A program made the position numbers and the translations under genes. A model generated the notes under the pieces. The model was not told the DNA's origin and ran no database searches. It worked only from the letters and a program-made list of their open reading frames with translations. DNA of 64,000 nucleotides from the NCBI GenBank assembly GCA_024399065.1, contig JAKSIB010000013.1, positions 1 through 64,000 of the forward strand, given 5' to 3'. This stretch comes from Fibrobacter sp. Lineage in GTDB: Bacteria; Fibrobacterota; Fibrobacteria; Fibrobacterales; Fibrobacteraceae. Positions 49,553 to 59,967 of the stretch are shown piece after piece. Position 1 is the first letter of the stretch; the number at the start of each line of letters is the position of its first letter.

Positions 49553-52500
49553 ATGACCCATAGTCCTTTAAACGCGCAACGTAGACGACTTCGTTGGAAG
49601 ATTTCTCTCGTTTATACCATACCTGTACTCGTTGCCGCCTTGATTCTTGTTTTTGTCTTTTCTTCCGCAGTAAAGGACATCCTTGTCACATCATCCTACA
49701 AGTCTACCGAAGCAACCTTGCAAGACAAGGTTGTTAATGATTTGGATGGACTTCTGGAAAAGTACAAAGTTTCTTTTTTGAATGCTGCAAAGAAGATGCA
49801 GGCCAACGTGGCCAAGGATATGCAGTCCAGACCTCTTCTTTACAGGCAGTATCAATCGAAAGACGGCATTGTGGATGTCTATTACGGCAATAAGGACGGT
49901 GAATTCCTTTCGGGTCGTGGCATCAAGCTGAATACAGAAAAATCTGAAATCAGAACCAAGGCCTGGTACCTTGAATCCTCTAGAAAGCGTGGTATTGCAG
50001 TCACTGGTCCGGAAGTTCGTTCCGATATTAATAAACAGGTCATGACCATTTCTTATCCGATTTGGGACAAGAACAAGAAGTTTAGAGGCTCCATCGCCGA
50101 AGATATCGACCTGTACAAGATTCGAGTTGCCATGGGAAACCTTGCCCGAGATGAAGGCGGCATCACCGTCTTGATGGGTACGGAAAATGACAACATGTTC
50201 ACCTATTTCCCGTACGAAACAAGCCGAGGAAAAATTCTTCAAGATACCGTATCCAACTTGCTGCAACTTATTTCCGGCAAGTACAGTGCCGACACTCTGA
50301 AGGCGGGTACAGTCCTCCGTTTTGAACAAGCTAACCAACAGCATCAGCAGATGGTCTTCATGGTGGCACCCCTCAAGAACTCTCCGTTCTATGTGGTGCA
50401 TGTCATGCAGCAGAACAAGATCATTGCCGGTATCGAAAACAACCTTTCCAAGGTTCTCTTGATTGTGGCCATCGTTGTTCTTATAATGATGGGCCTTGCA
50501 GCCTTGATTGCCCATATTTTGTTCATCAAGTTTATTCAAAAAGACTTGAATGAAAGTGTCAGCTCCAGTACCATGTTTGACACGTTGCTAGGTAGCGACA
50601 ACTTCAGATTGATTCTTACAAACGATTCCTTTGACATTCTTCATGCCAGCGCCTATATCGTAGACTTCCTAAACGATGGGGAAGACATCAAAGGCGATAT
50701 CCTCTTCAAGTATTTCCCCTCGGATCATTTCAAGAAGTTTGCTCACCGCGTAGCCATGGGCGGCGAAATGCTGGCCAGCGAACGTAAGATTCTTGTTCCT
50801 GTTCGTAATACTGACGGAGAAATTGCATGGTGGAGCATTGTGTTCCAGGTGCTTGTGGAAGATGACGGTGCCATGCGCTACCTCTTCATGATCAACGATG
50901 AAACCAGCGGCATCCAGAAGGATACCATCTTGGATACCATCATGACTTCTGCAGACCACTCCATCGTCATGATTTTTGATCGCGCCCGTAAGATCAAGTA
51001 CGTATCCAGACAGCTGGCTGAATTGCTTGGCGTGGAATGGAGAAAGATGATCGGCCTTTCCCTGAAGGACTTGAAGGATGTGGGCATTCCTGAAGAAGTG
51101 ATTCATTCCTTGAAGACCACCTTCGACAAGAAGGAACTTTGGAAAGATTCCTTTGCCTTGAAATCCAGCAGCAACCAGAATGAAATTTGGTTCCGTGGCG
51201 AAGCTTGTACCTTGAAGGTGCAGGAATCCGTGGTGGGTTACATGGTGACCATGATTGACATTTCCGAAGTGGTGGAGGCTCGACAAATCGCCGAACAGGC
51301 TACCTTGGCAAAGAGCGAATTCTTGGCCAACATGAGTCACGAAATCAGAACTCCGATGAACGCCATTATCGGTATGGCCCACTTGATTTCCGAAACCCAG
51401 CTTGACGAACGTCAACACAGTTTCGTGGACCGCATCAGTAGCGCAGCAAAGTCCTTGCTTGGCATTATCAACAACATCCTGGACTTCTCCAAGATCGAAG
51501 CCAAGAAACAGGAACTTGAAATCACCCAGCTTGTACTTCAAGATGTTATCGGCGAAGTGGCAGCCTTGGCTGAAGTTCGTATCGCAGGCCGTCCCATTGA
51601 ATTAATTGTGGACGTGGATCCTGAAATTCCTGAAGTATTGATGGGTGACCCCCTGAGACTTTCCCAGATTTTCACAAACTTGATCAATAACGCCACCAAG
51701 TTCACAGAAAAGGGCGACATTACCTTGATTGTCAAGCTTCTCCAGAAGAAGGGCAACAACGTAAAGCTTTCCTTCTGTGTAAAGGATACGGGTATCGGTA
51801 TGACCCCGGAACAGGTGGCCAAGTTGTTCAATGCCTTTACCCAGGCCGACGGCTCTACAACCCGTAAGTACGGCGGTACCGGCCTTGGCCTCGTGATTTC
51901 CAAGTCCCTGGTAGAATTGATGGGCGGCCAGCTCCAGGTTGAAAGCGTTGCCGGCGTCGGTTCCCAGTTCTTCTTCACCATTACACTGCCTGTGGCACCC
52001 AACGCAGAAGAACCCCGATGGACTACGGTACAGACGTTCCGCAACAAGAATGTCTTGCTGGTGGACGATTGCGACAACCTTCGCGATGTGCTGCGCCATT
52101 ACCTCGAGAAGTTGCAGTGCGTTGTGGAAGAAGCCCATTCTGTGGATGAAGCCCTTGACTTGGTGCAGGCTCATGAAGAAGCCGGCGAAGATCCCTACGA
52201 CTTGTTCCTGGTGGATTACGCCATGCCCATTACGAACGGTCTGGAATTCGCCCGCGGCCTGAATCCTACGATGCTGAACATTCCTAAGGTGTTGATGCAC
52301 CCGCTGGATTTTGACGAAGCACACACCACCATGGCTACGGAACTTGGCTTCAACAGCTTTATCCCGAAGCCGCTGCAGATCAGTTCCCTGCTGAGTGGTA
52401 TGCAGGAAGCTGTAGGGGAGGATTTGACCTACCAGAAGGCCTCCAAGAAGGAAAAACGCAAGATCTTCTTCAAGGAAGCAAAGATCCTGTTGGTGGAAGA

Positions 52501-53536
52501 CAACCAGATGAACCAGGAACTTGCAGTTTCCTTGCTGAATAGCGTTGGTCTTACTGCAATGATTGCAAACAACGGTAAGGAAGCCCTTGACCTGTTAAAG
52601 GAAAATGCATTCAACCTCGTTCTTATGGACATCCAGATGCCCATTATGGATGGTCTTACCGCCACCAAGGCAATCCGTTCCCGTCCGGAAAAGTACTTCA
52701 AGGAAGTGCCGATTCTCGCCATGAGTGCCCGCGCCTTCCAGAAGGACACCGAGGAGTGCTTGCAGGCCGGCATGAACGCCCATATCGTAAAGCCCATCGA
52801 CCCGACGCTCCTTTACGAGGAAATGGCGAAGTTCCTGCCCATCGACTCCAACGCCGATACAGATAACATCGTTGATATCATGAAAAAGGAAGAGGAGGAT
52901 GTTTCTTCTGAAGACGAAGCATTCATTTCTATGTTCCAGAAGATTGATAACTTCGACGCAAAACTTGGCTTGTACCATGCCAACCGCAATAGAAGCGTCT
53001 ACCTGAAGATCCTCCAGGGCTTTGTCAGAGACTTCAATAATCGTCATGGTTCTATCTTAAAGCATATTGGCAAGGATCAATACGAAGATGCCGCAAGAAT
53101 TGCCCATACGGTGAAGGGGCTCAGCGGTACCATGGGTGCCACAGCGATGCAAGCCATTGCCTTAAAGTTGGAAACGAGACTGCTCCAAAAGGAATTTGAC
53201 CAGAACGAATACAACGAGTTTGATATTACTCTGATTAACCTTGTGGAAGGCCTTGAAAAGGCTTTGGCAAATATCGCTTCTGAACAGAACAGTATCACGG
53301 AAAAGAAGAAGGATCCTGAGGCCCAGAACAAGCTTAGGGACGCCATCGGAAAGCTTAAGGATGCTGTGGAGTCCTGCTCCTCGACCCATTGCAAACGCGC
53401 CCTGGACGACATCGAAAACATTGCCTTCGAAAAGGATCAGGAACGTATGTTGCAAAAGCTAAAGGAACAGATCGACGACTACGACTTTACCGAGGCCGAA
53501 GAAACTCTGGAAGCCTTGGAAAAGACATTGGGATAG
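49553..53536 (+). CDS. Hybrid sensor histidine kinase (dCache-PAS-PAS-HisKA-HATPase-REC-REC-HPt)
   Basis: A 1327-residue membrane sensor. Order: TM1 (about 16-38), extracellular dCache-like region (about 45-295), TM2 (about 300-325), two PAS domains (about 345-460 and 470-590), HisKA with His596 (SHEIRTP), HATPase (about 700-815, [10 protein letters not shown]), receiver 1 (Asp888, LVDYAMP), receiver 2 (Asp1026, LMDIQMP), and HPt with His1185 ([12 protein letters not shown]). The full internal relay suggests phosphotransfer to the HD-GYP regulator encoded 17 bp upstream. AAGGAG precedes ATG 49553. Ligand unknown. A terminator follows at 53537-53575. Confidence 0.95.
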   Translation: MTHSPLNAQRRRLRWKISLVYTIPVLVAALILVFVFSSAVKDILVTSSYKSTEATLQDKVVNDLDGLLEKYKVSFLNAAKKMQANVAKDMQSRPLLYRQYQSKDGIVDVYYGNKDGEFLSGRGIKLNTEKSEIRTKAWYLESSRKRGIAVTGPEVRSDINKQVMTISYPIWDKNKKFRGSIAEDIDLYKIRVAMGNLARDEGGITVLMGTENDNMFTYFPYETSRGKILQDTVSNLLQLISGKYSADTLKAGTVLRFEQANQQHQQMVFMVAPLKNSPFYVVHVMQQNKIIAGIENNLSKVLLIVAIVVLIMMGLAALIAHILFIKFIQKDLNESVSSSTMFDTLLGSDNFRLILTNDSFDILHASAYIVDFLNDGEDIKGDILFKYFPSDHFKKFAHRVAMGGEMLASERKILVPVRNTDGEIAWWSIVFQVLVEDDGAMRYLFMINDETSGIQKDTILDTIMTSADHSIVMIFDRARKIKYVSRQLAELLGVEWRKMIGLSLKDLKDVGIPEEVIHSLKTTFDKKELWKDSFALKSSSNQNEIWFRGEACTLKVQESVVGYMVTMIDISEVVEARQIAEQATLAKSEFLANMSHEIRTPMNAIIGMAHLISETQLDERQHSFVDRISSAAKSLLGIINNILDFSKIEAKKQELEITQLVLQDVIGEVAALAEVRIAGRPIELIVDVDPEIPEVLMGDPLRLSQIFTNLINNATKFTEKGDITLIVKLLQKKGNNVKLSFCVKDTGIGMTPEQVAKLFNAFTQADGSTTRKYGGTGLGLVISKSLVELMGGQLQVESVAGVGSQFFFTITLPVAPNAEEPRWTTVQTFRNKNVLLVDDCDNLRDVLRHYLEKLQCVVEEAHSVDEALDLVQAHEEAGEDPYDLFLVDYAMPITNGLEFARGLNPTMLNIPKVLMHPLDFDEAHTTMATELGFNSFIPKPLQISSLLSGMQEAVGEDLTYQKASKKEKRKIFFKEAKILLVEDNQMNQELAVSLLNSVGLTAMIANNGKEALDLLKENAFNLVLMDIQMPIMDGLTATKAIRSRPEKYFKEVPILAMSARAFQKDTEECLQAGMNAHIVKPIDPTLLYEEMAKFLPIDSNADTDNIVDIMKKEEEDVSSEDEAFISMFQKIDNFDAKLGLYHANRNRSVYLKILQGFVRDFNNRHGSILKHIGKDQYEDAARIAHTVKGLSGTMGATAMQAIALKLETRLLQKEFDQNEYNEFDITLINLVEGLEKALANIASEQNSITEKKKDPEAQNKLRDAIGKLKDAVESCSSTHCKRALDDIENIAFEKDQERMLQKLKEQIDDYDFTEAEETLEALEKTLG

Positions 53537-53575
53537 AAAAAAGAACCGCACGGGTAACCGCGCGGTTTCTTTTTT
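53537..53575 (+). terminator. Terminator after the hybrid kinase gene
   Basis: AGAACCGC...GCGGTTTCT hairpin with six or more A and T on either side. Confidence 0.9.
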
Positions 53576-53600
53576 GACGAGAAAAATTAGAGCCAGGTTA

Positions 53601-53864
53601 CTAATGCAGAACCATGGCTGCCATAAAGGCTAGAGCTACAATGATGGCAGCGATGGTGCCGACGATGCCCATTCCGCTGGGCTTCTTCTTGTTGCCCTGG
53701 GAGTCCTCTCCAAACTCGTTCTCCAGGATTTCGTCGTAGTCGGGGAGTTCTTCGTCGGCGAATTCAGCACCGTCTTTCCAGCCGGTGTCTTTGTTGCTAC
53801 CGCAGTGGCGGCAGAAAGTTGCGCCAGGTTTAAGTTCGGCGCCGCAGTGGGGGCAAGTATTCAT
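53601..53864 (-). CDS. Zinc-ribbon membrane protein
   Basis: An 87-residue protein: N-terminal zinc ribbon (CPHCGAELKPGATFCRHCG), an acidic linker (about 30-58), and one C-terminal helix (about 64-85, GIVGTIAAIIVALAFMAAM). Many such small zinc-ribbon proteins have no known role. It lies just after the small lipoprotein on the same strand and may be co-transcribed. Confidence 0.8.
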   Translation of the reverse strand: MNTCPHCGAELKPGATFCRHCGSNKDTGWKDGAEFADEELPDYDEILENEFGEDSQGNKKKPSGMGIVGTIAAIIVALAFMAAMVLH

Positions 53865-53878
53865 GGAAATTTCTCGGT

Positions 53879-54097
53879 TTATTCTTTGATATAACAGGCT
53901 TCTTCTACGGCAATGTCACATGCTATTGAACCTAAGATTGAATCTTCTACATTTTTCATGCATTCTTTATATGTGTTTTTTTCGCATTCTGGGTCAAATG
54001 TTTTACCTGCTTCTGTGGAGGAATTTGAGTCGCAGCCTCCACAAAAACATGCTGTGAAAACAAGTGCAATTGAAGCGATGTATTTTGAGCGTGTCAT
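53879..54097 (-). CDS. Small Cys-rich lipoprotein
   Basis: A 72-residue protein. MTRSKYIASIALVFTACFCGGC gives a lipobox, followed by a short mature part with four more cysteines (FDPECEKNTYKECMKN, IACDIAVEEACYIKE). It is AT-rich compared with neighbours. The minus-strand TATATT box (54109-54104) lies exactly 6 nt before the ATG and no ribosome site is present, so it may be leaderless. Function unknown. Confidence 0.65.
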   Translation of the reverse strand: MTRSKYIASIALVFTACFCGGCDSNSSTEAGKTFDPECEKNTYKECMKNVEDSILGSIACDIAVEEACYIKE

Positions 54098-54103
54098 ATT
54101 TTC

Positions 54104-54109
54104 AATATA
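54104..54109 (-). promoter_or_regulatory. -10 box 6 nt before an ATG (leaderless candidate)
   Basis: TATATT then GAAAAT then ATG on the minus strand. Same spacing as at 48459-48471. Confidence 0.5.
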
Positions 54110-54145
54110 CAAAAAAGACCTGCCTTGTGGGGCAGGTCCTTTTCA
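54109..54145 (-). terminator. Terminator after fba
   Basis: GACCTGCC / GGGCAGGTC hairpin with T-run leftwards. Confidence 0.9.
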
Positions 54146-54159
54146 TGCTTGTTAGAAAT

Positions 54160-54178
54160 TTGCGAGCGGAGCTCGCAA
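54160..54178 (-). repeat. Short hairpin directly after fba stop
   Basis: TTGCGAGC-GGA-GCTCGCAA, 4 bp past the stop codon; resembles the central stem of the glgC/pfp repeat. Confidence 0.6.
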
Positions 54179-54182
54179 TCTA

Positions 54183-55181
54183 TTACAGCTTGTCGTTAGA
54201 ACCAAGAACGTCGACGATCTTGTGTTCGTACATCTTCTGCATGTTTTCGCGAGCCGGCTTCAGGTACTGACGCGGGTCGAAGTGATCCGGGTGTTCGTTG
54301 AAGTACTTACGAACTGCAGCAGTCATAGCGAGACGAGAGTCGGAGTCGATGTTGATCTTGCAAACTGCAGACTTGGAAGCCTTGCGGAGCTGTTCTTCCG
54401 GAATACCAACTGCATCGGGGAGCTTACCGCCGTTTTCGTTGATGGTCTTAACTTCGTCCTGAGGAACGGAAGAAGAACCGTGGAGAACGATGGGGAAGCC
54501 CGGGAGTTCCTTTTCGATGGCTTCGAGAACGTCGAATGCCAGGGGAGGCGGAACCAGGATGCCGTCAGCGTTGCGAGTGCACTGTTCCGGCTTGAACTTG
54601 TAAGCACCGTGAGAAGTACCGATGGAGATTGCGAGAGAGTCGCAACCAGTACGGGTAGCGAAGTCAACAACTTCTTCCGGCTTGGTGTAGTGAGAAACTT
54701 CAGAAGCAACTTCGTCTTCAACACCGGCGAGAACACCGAGTTCAGCTTCGACGGTAACGTCGTGAGCGTGAGCGTATTCAACAACCTTCTTGGTGAGGGC
54801 GATGTTTTCTTCGTACGGGAGAGAAGAACCGTCGATCATAACGGAAGAGAAGCCGTTGTCGATGCAGTCCTTGCACAGTTCGAAAGAGTCACCGTGGTCG
54901 AGGTGGAGAACGATCTGCGGATTTGCGCAGCCGAGTTCCTTGGCGTATTCAACAGCACCCTGAGCCATGTAGCGGAGGATGGTGCCGTTTGCATAGTTAC
55001 GAGCACCCTTAGAAACCTGCATGATAACCGGAGACTTCTGCTTGACGGAAGCCTGAACGATAGCCTGCATCTGTTCCATGGTGTTGAAGTTGAAAGCCGG
55101 GATAGCGTAGCCACCAGCAACAGCCTTAGCAAACATTTCCTTGGTGTTGACCAAGCCGAGTTCCTTATAAGAAACTGCCAT
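54183..55181 (-). CDS. fba: Fructose-bisphosphate aldolase, class II
   Basis: Splits fructose-1,6-bisphosphate into two triose phosphates; zinc enzyme. The 332 residues carry the class II signatures: YAIPAFNFNTMEQMQA (about 25), IVLHLDHGDS with zinc His (about 80), SVMIDGSSLPYEEN (about 103), and VLHGSSSVPQDEVK (about 226). ATG 55181 (MAVSYKELG) follows AGAGG; a longer open frame continues upstream into the divergent gene but has no homology. A hairpin follows the stop codon and then a terminator. Works next to PPi-PFK. Confidence 0.97.
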   Translation of the reverse strand: MAVSYKELGLVNTKEMFAKAVAGGYAIPAFNFNTMEQMQAIVQASVKQKSPVIMQVSKGARNYANGTILRYMAQGAVEYAKELGCANPQIVLHLDHGDSFELCKDCIDNGFSSVMIDGSSLPYEENIALTKKVVEYAHAHDVTVEAELGVLAGVEDEVASEVSHYTKPEEVVDFATRTGCDSLAISIGTSHGAYKFKPEQCTRNADGILVPPPLAFDVLEAIEKELPGFPIVLHGSSSVPQDEVKTINENGGKLPDAVGIPEEQLRKASKSAVCKINIDSDSRLAMTAAVRKYFNEHPDHFDPRQYLKPARENMQKMYEHKIVDVLGSNDKL

Positions 55182-55397
55182 TTTTTTACCTCTTGTTTTT
55201 GTAATGGCGACTTGCGCCGCCGGTTTAAGAATTACGGGTTTGAATTTAGCAAAAATGCGCCCGTTTGGAAACGATAAACGGAAAAAATAAGTGTTTCGGG
55301 CACCTATTTTGGCTCGACCTGTAGCCTGCGTCAATTTTTTACTTGATGTTGTTACAAATTTTGGATAAATTTCACAATGGTGTTGGACTGGAGTGTT

Positions 55398-56597
55398 ATG
55401 AAGAAAGCCCTTATTGTACCCATTTCTGCAATTTTCGCACTGACTATGGCGGTCAGCGCCCAGGCAAAAGTGGAATATCACCTGAACAAGGTGGAAAATC
55501 CTTCCGAAGACGAACTGGATGCCTACAAGCGCATCTCTGCGGCCATGGATTCCGCGGTGTATATGTACAACAAGTACACCCACATGTCCAAACACATCGA
55601 AGTTTACTACAACACTGGCGTCCAGACTGCGGATGCCAGCTACAACGGCACCATGCGCTTTGGTGCGGGCCGAGCCTACATGAACGTACGTACCGCCATG
55701 CACGAAATGGGCCACACCATGGGCATGGGTACCACCAGCGAATACCGCGACATGCTTAAGGACGGCGTGTTCCAGGGTGAAACGGCCCAGGCCAAGCTGA
55801 AGGAATTGACCGGCGATCCTACCGCCGTGCTGAAGGGCGATAGCCAGCATTTCTGGCCCTACGGCCTGAACTACGATTCCGAACTCCATTCTGAACAGGA
55901 CTTGATTATCCACTGCCAGATTGTAGAAGCCATGTACCAGGACATCTTCAAGGAGAAGTTCTACATGACCGCCCGCGTCAAATCCCTGACCGACGGCAAG
56001 TGCATTGGTCGCACGTCGACAAACGGCCTGGAAATGATGGACTGCTCCGGGGAAGAGACCGAGGCAAAGATTTGGAGCATCGGCGACAACCCGGTGACCT
56101 ACCGTTTTGAATACGGAGACCGCGTGATTGATGTGCCCAACGAATCCACTGCCGCAGGCGTTACCCTGGGAACTTACTCTTGGAACGCGGGCGCCCACCA
56201 GCGCTATGTTCTGGAAGAAGCCCCCGTGAATACGCCCAACGCATTCTACCTGCAGAACTACAAGAGCAAGCTCTACATGCTGCCTTCTGGCAAGAACATT
56301 GTGCAGGACCAGCGTAGCCGTGACATCAATTCCGGCGTATGGATTTTCGTGCAGGTGGCAGAAAACGGCGAAGGTGGGGTAGGCGACACTACTATTGCCG
56401 ATACTACCGCCCGCGACACCACAGGCACAACAGTCGGCGACACCACAGAATCCATCCGCAAGCTGGATCGCGTCAAGGCCCGTCTGTTGGCTCCGAACCC
56501 CCAGCAGTTCGACCTGAAGGGCCGCGCCCTGGGACGAGAACGCGCCCTTAACGCTAGCCGCCGTCAGATCAAGTACATCAAGATTTTCGAAAAATAA
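55398..56597 (+). CDS. Secreted putative metallopeptidase with HExGH motif and C-terminal repeat region
   Basis: A 399-residue exported protein: signal peptide (about 1-24), a short peptidase-like domain with HEMGHTMGMG (His102, Glu103), an HExxHxxGxG pattern like metzincins, then a region resembling a ricin-type beta-trefoil (about 185-320: DGKCIGRTSTNGLEMMDCSG, SWNAGAHQRYVL). A Thr/Asp-rich linker (DTTIADTTARDTTG, about 335) follows. The C-terminus ends RQIKYIKIFEK. Substrate unknown; carbohydrate attachment is possible. ATG 55398 follows GGAG. A terminator follows. Confidence 0.72.
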   Translation: MKKALIVPISAIFALTMAVSAQAKVEYHLNKVENPSEDELDAYKRISAAMDSAVYMYNKYTHMSKHIEVYYNTGVQTADASYNGTMRFGAGRAYMNVRTAMHEMGHTMGMGTTSEYRDMLKDGVFQGETAQAKLKELTGDPTAVLKGDSQHFWPYGLNYDSELHSEQDLIIHCQIVEAMYQDIFKEKFYMTARVKSLTDGKCIGRTSTNGLEMMDCSGEETEAKIWSIGDNPVTYRFEYGDRVIDVPNESTAAGVTLGTYSWNAGAHQRYVLEEAPVNTPNAFYLQNYKSKLYMLPSGKNIVQDQRSRDINSGVWIFVQVAENGEGGVGDTTIADTTARDTTGTTVGDTTESIRKLDRVKARLLAPNPQQFDLKGRALGRERALNASRRQIKYIKIFEK

Positions 56598-56639
56598 CCG
56601 CGAGCAAAAAAATCTGCGAAAAGCCTACCTTCAAAAAAT

Positions 56640-56676
56640 TAAAGCCCGTGCAGTGAGCGCGGGCTTTTGTTTTTTA
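56640..56676. terminator. Bidirectional terminator
   Basis: AAAGCCCG...CGGGCTTT stem with a GCAGTGAGC top; T-rich on both exits, between convergent genes. Confidence 0.85.
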
Positions 56677-56709
56677 TGTAGAGGGACGTCGCGATAAATC
56701 CAGAGTCAA

Positions 56710-57069
56710 TTACTTCGTAGTCAAATTCAGAGAATCCAGAGCTTCGCCAGCAAGAGCTACACAGCGGTTGCAGGGAATAATGGCGTTGGGGCGAATCTCA
56801 CGGCAAAGGGTACAGCCTTGCGCTCCCTTCTTGAAAAATTCAGCCAACTCCTCGGCGTGTTCTGGTTCCAGCAGTTTCGCTGCATGCAATGCGCCGCAGG
56901 TTCCGTCCGGAGAACGGCCGCCACAGTAGGCTTTCATTTCTTCTGCCAAGGCAAGCGCCTCTTCATCGGACTTTCCTTTGGCACGCCAATAGCCATAAGC
57001 CAGGGACACTGCACAACGACCGTGGTTCAGGTGGTAATCCTTTGCGATGTCGGAAATCTTTTCAGCCAT
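56710..57069 (-). CDS. C_GCAxxG_C_C-type redox-like protein
   Basis: A 119-residue cytoplasmic protein matching the family named for its cysteine pattern: HGRCAVS, then YCGGRSPDGTCGALHAAK (about 48-65), CTLCREI and IPCNRC (about 86-103). Such proteins are thought to bind metal or a cofactor but have no settled function. ATG 57069 is the only sensible start; RBS weak. It is monocistronic. Confidence 0.85.
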   Translation of the reverse strand: MAEKISDIAKDYHLNHGRCAVSLAYGYWRAKGKSDEEALALAEEMKAYCGGRSPDGTCGALHAAKLLEPEHAEELAEFFKKGAQGCTLCREIRPNAIIPCNRCVALAGEALDSLNLTTK

Positions 57070-57172
57070 ATGAAAACCTCAAAGAGGAATGTAGCAAAAA
57101 CCTGAGAGGCGCGCCGCACCTACGAATGCGTCCCTCGGAACCTATAACGAATTCACACATCCTATAAATGTG

Positions 57173-57203
57173 AAAAAGACCCCTCAAGTGAGGAGTCTTT
57201 TTC
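57173..57203 (-). terminator. Terminator of the tRNA operon
   Basis: AAAAAGACCCCTC-AAGT-GAGGAGTCTTTTT, one mismatch. Confidence 0.9.
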
Positions 57204-57204
57204 G

Positions 57205-57280
57205 CGGGATAGACGAGGCTTGAACTCGCAACCTCCGGCGTGACAGGCCGGTGCTCTAACCAAAATTGAGCTACCACCCC
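57205..57280 (-). tRNA. tRNA-Asp (GTC), second copy
   Basis: 76 nt, identical in sequence to the copy at 41667-41742. CCA not encoded. Follows tRNA-Val by 25 nt in the same transcript. Confidence 0.97.
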
Positions 57281-57305
57281 AAAACGTTTCCGTTTTATTT
57301 GGTAG

Positions 57306-57380
57306 TGGGCGATAACGGATTCGAACCGCTGACATTCTGCTTGTAAGGCAGACGCTCTGAACCAGCTGAGCTAATCGCCC
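57306..57380 (-). tRNA. tRNA-Val (TAC)
   Basis: 75 nt. Acceptor stem GGGCGAT / ATCGCCC. Anticodon loop CTTACAA gives TAC. T loop TTCGAAT. CCA not encoded. It begins 8 nt after the small membrane protein gene. Confidence 0.97.
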
Positions 57381-57388
57381 GAATGGGT

Positions 57389-57577
57389 TTACTTATCGTC
57401 TTTCTTGCCCTTCCAGAGAATTCCAAGAGGAATGATCACCAGGTAGGCGAGGCAGAGAATAAGAGGTGCAACCGTGAGAGAAACCGGATTATCAGCAGGG
57501 CCTGTTGCCAGGCAGAGGAAACCGATAACGAGGAGCAGGACACCGACTGCAATCAAAACGAGATTGTTCTTTTTCAT
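57389..57577 (-). CDS. 62-residue two-helix membrane protein (DUF3098-like), upstream of tRNA genes
   Basis: Two hydrophobic segments (about 6-24 and 33-54) joined by ATGPADNPVSLTVAP, resembling DUF3098 proteins of Bacteroidetes; no known function. AAGGTAA precedes ATG 57577. A consensus promoter lies upstream (57614-57641). Only 8 nt separate its stop codon from tRNA-Val, so mRNA and tRNAs are very probably one transcript that must be cut. Confidence 0.75.
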   Translation of the reverse strand: MKKNNLVLIAVGVLLLVIGFLCLATGPADNPVSLTVAPLILCLAYLVIIPLGILWKGKKDDK

Positions 57578-57613
57578 CAGTTACCTTAACCTGTTCTCAA
57601 GATTACGAAGCCA

Positions 57614-57641
57614 AATATACAAAGATTTAGACCTTTGTCAA
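57614..57641 (-). promoter_or_regulatory. Consensus promoter of the DUF3098-like/tRNA unit
   Basis: Minus strand: TTGACA (57641-57636), 16-bp spacer, TATATT (57619-57614). Confidence 0.85.
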
Positions 57642-57677
57642 GGGAAAAACGGGAATTTTTCATAAAAAATCCCAATT

Positions 57678-59966
57678 TTATTTCTGTCCGGGGTACTTCA
57701 CGCGTGTATGGTACGTTCCATCCAAGCTATCCAGGAAGGCTTTTTCCAGCTTGAACAAATCCTTCACGGAAAGATTACTTTCATTGAACTGACCTTCCAT
57801 GAAGCGGCCCTCGATGGTCTTGTGGATCATGGCGGCAAGAGCTTCCGGGCTAGTATCGGTCATGGAGCGGCTGGTGGCTTCAATGATATCAGCCAGCATC
57901 AAAATTGCAGTTTCCTTGCTCTGGGGCTTCGGACCCTTGTAGCTGTAATCTTCAATCTTGACTTCAGTACCCTTTTCTGCAGCAAGTTCCTTAGCCTTAT
58001 GGTAGAAGAACTTGATTTCAGAAGAGCCGTGATGTTCACGGATACCTGCGGCCACCATATCAGGAATGTTGTATTCCTGAGCCAGGAGGGCACCCTGTTC
58101 CACGTGGCCAACAATAATCTTTACGGACTGAGCCGGGTCAAGGGAATCGTGGGGGTTCACGCCCTGCTTCTGGTTTTCAGTAAAGTATTCCGGGCGCATG
58201 GTTTTACCAAGGTCGTGGTACAGAGCCATGACACGGACCAGGAGGGAGTTCGCACCGATACTGTCGGCCACCTTTTCTGCCAAGTTGGAAACCTGGATGC
58301 TGTGGTGGAAAGTACCCGGGGCGTATTCGGAAATTCGCTTGAGGGCCGGACGGTTGAAGTCGGACATTTCCATGAGAGTAAGCACAGTGGTAATGCCGAA
58401 CACGCGTTCTGCCAAGTGGACCAGAAGCACGGAAGCCAAGGCGGAGCACACGATGATGTTAGCGCTACCCACGATGACGTTCTGGTAGAAAGCTTCGAAG
58501 GAGAGACGGTTACGGAGCAGGAACATGATGGCGATAGCCGCAGCCATGGCACCAACGCCTGCGATAATACTCCACACAAACTGAACGCGGTAACGCATTC
58601 TAATCAAAGGCAACATGGCAACGCAAGTGATGGCAATTGCAAAAATAGTTGCGGCAAGGTCGTAGCCGTTCAAGAGGCCGAAAATGAATGCGGAGAAGAT
58701 GGTAAAGCCGAGACCAAAGCGGTGGTCGAAAAGAACCGTTGCAGTCACCGGGGCGAGGGCAAAGGGATACAGCCACATGAATTCAAAGTTCTCCGGCAGC
58801 ACCGGAATGTCAACGGAGTTCAAGCTTCCGGAGAAGTTGTGCATAACCCAGAAGGCCACCAGCTGCAGCAAGGTAAGGGCAATAACGCTCCAGAGCTGAC
58901 GAGGAGTCTTGAACAAACGATTGGACGGAGTAACGAAAATAAAGAGGAAGAAGAAGGTGATGATGATGACCAAAACCAAAGCGTTACCGTAGACAGCGGT
59001 GAACTTCCTGGAGTTTTCTTCCTTCTGCTGGGCACGCTGCAAGGCGTCCAGCTTTTCAAGAATGTCCTTGGTGATGGGGGAGCCCTGGGCCACGATTTCC
59101 ATACCGCGGGGCACCATACCCTTGATGAGGGTCACCTTCTGGCGAGCTTCCTGACGGCTTGCATCGGTTTCCTTTTCCAGATAGAAAACGTTAGGAAGCA
59201 TGAACACGAACAAAGTTTCGTAGAAGGAGCTGAGCAGGCCCTGATCGTTGGGGAAGCTCATCTGCAACTGGGCGAATGCTTCGTCGATGCGGCGACGGAG
59301 GGGTTGGATACCACCGGCTTCCACAGAGGACTTTTCGTTATCCTTGAGGAGGGTGATGGTGGGCTTTGTATAGACGATATACTTGAAGTCGTCCTGAAGC
59401 TTGTAGTTGTCGCGGTAGAGCTGTGCTGCGGTTTCGGAGGTTGCGATGAAGGTATTGGACACACCCTTCTGCAAAGCCTGGTTGAACACAGAAAGCAGGG
59501 AGTCGCGAGCCTTGGCATTCACGCTCAAAGGCTTGATAGCGGAAGTAGAAATACGCTGCTTCAGCACATCGTACACGCGGCTAGCCTGGATCACCTTGAC
59601 CTGAACGGAGGAGTCACCACCTTCAAGTGCACTGGCCTGGTTGATCTGGTTCTGCAAAGAACCATACTGACCCACCTTGTGGAGGAAGGTCTTCAAATCA
59701 TCATAAATACGCTTGGTCTCATCGCTATTGAATTCGAAAATAGCGTTCACCTTGTCGGCGGCGCGATTGCGTTCCGTTTCAATTTCCTGTTCGGACTTGG
59801 GAACTTCGAAATTGATGGGTGCCACGATGGTGCGGGAGCTAGCCTGACCAAGATGGGGACGTTCCGCCTGAAGGGCGATGTTCTTGTCTGGGAAAAGGAA
59901 GAGGGCGGCAATGACAACAATCGCCCAACCAATGATGAGATGAAGTTTCTTCTGCTTCTTCTTCAT
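57678..59966 (-). CDS. pgpH: PgpH-type 7TM-HD phosphohydrolase
   Basis: A 762-residue membrane protein: one N-terminal helix, a large extracytoplasmic 7TMR-HDED domain (about 45-310), seven membrane helices (about 325-545), and a C-terminal cytoplasmic HD domain (about 555-710) with [25 protein letters not shown] (about 578) and REHHG. In Listeria PgpH degrades c-di-AMP; the same is likely here. The gene starts 1 bp after phoH, the usual partner. No ybeY gene follows. Confidence 0.93.
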   Translation of the reverse strand: MKKKQKKLHLIIGWAIVVIAALFLFPDKNIALQAERPHLGQASSRTIVAPINFEVPKSEQEIETERNRAADKVNAIFEFNSDETKRIYDDLKTFLHKVGQYGSLQNQINQASALEGGDSSVQVKVIQASRVYDVLKQRISTSAIKPLSVNAKARDSLLSVFNQALQKGVSNTFIATSETAAQLYRDNYKLQDDFKYIVYTKPTITLLKDNEKSSVEAGGIQPLRRRIDEAFAQLQMSFPNDQGLLSSFYETLFVFMLPNVFYLEKETDASRQEARQKVTLIKGMVPRGMEIVAQGSPITKDILEKLDALQRAQQKEENSRKFTAVYGNALVLVIIITFFFLFIFVTPSNRLFKTPRQLWSVIALTLLQLVAFWVMHNFSGSLNSVDIPVLPENFEFMWLYPFALAPVTATVLFDHRFGLGFTIFSAFIFGLLNGYDLAATIFAIAITCVAMLPLIRMRYRVQFVWSIIAGVGAMAAAIAIMFLLRNRLSFEAFYQNVIVGSANIIVCSALASVLLVHLAERVFGITTVLTLMEMSDFNRPALKRISEYAPGTFHHSIQVSNLAEKVADSIGANSLLVRVMALYHDLGKTMRPEYFTENQKQGVNPHDSLDPAQSVKIIVGHVEQGALLAQEYNIPDMVAAGIREHHGSSEIKFFYHKAKELAAEKGTEVKIEDYSYKGPKPQSKETAILMLADIIEATSRSMTDTSPEALAAMIHKTIEGRFMEGQFNESNLSVKDLFKLEKAFLDSLDGTYHTRVKYPGQK

Positions 59967-59967
59967 A

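Noticed and set aside
55182..56198. Upstream extension of fba on the minus strand
   Set aside because: Overlaps the divergent metallopeptidase gene and has no aldolase homology; the real start is ATG 55181 after AGAGG.
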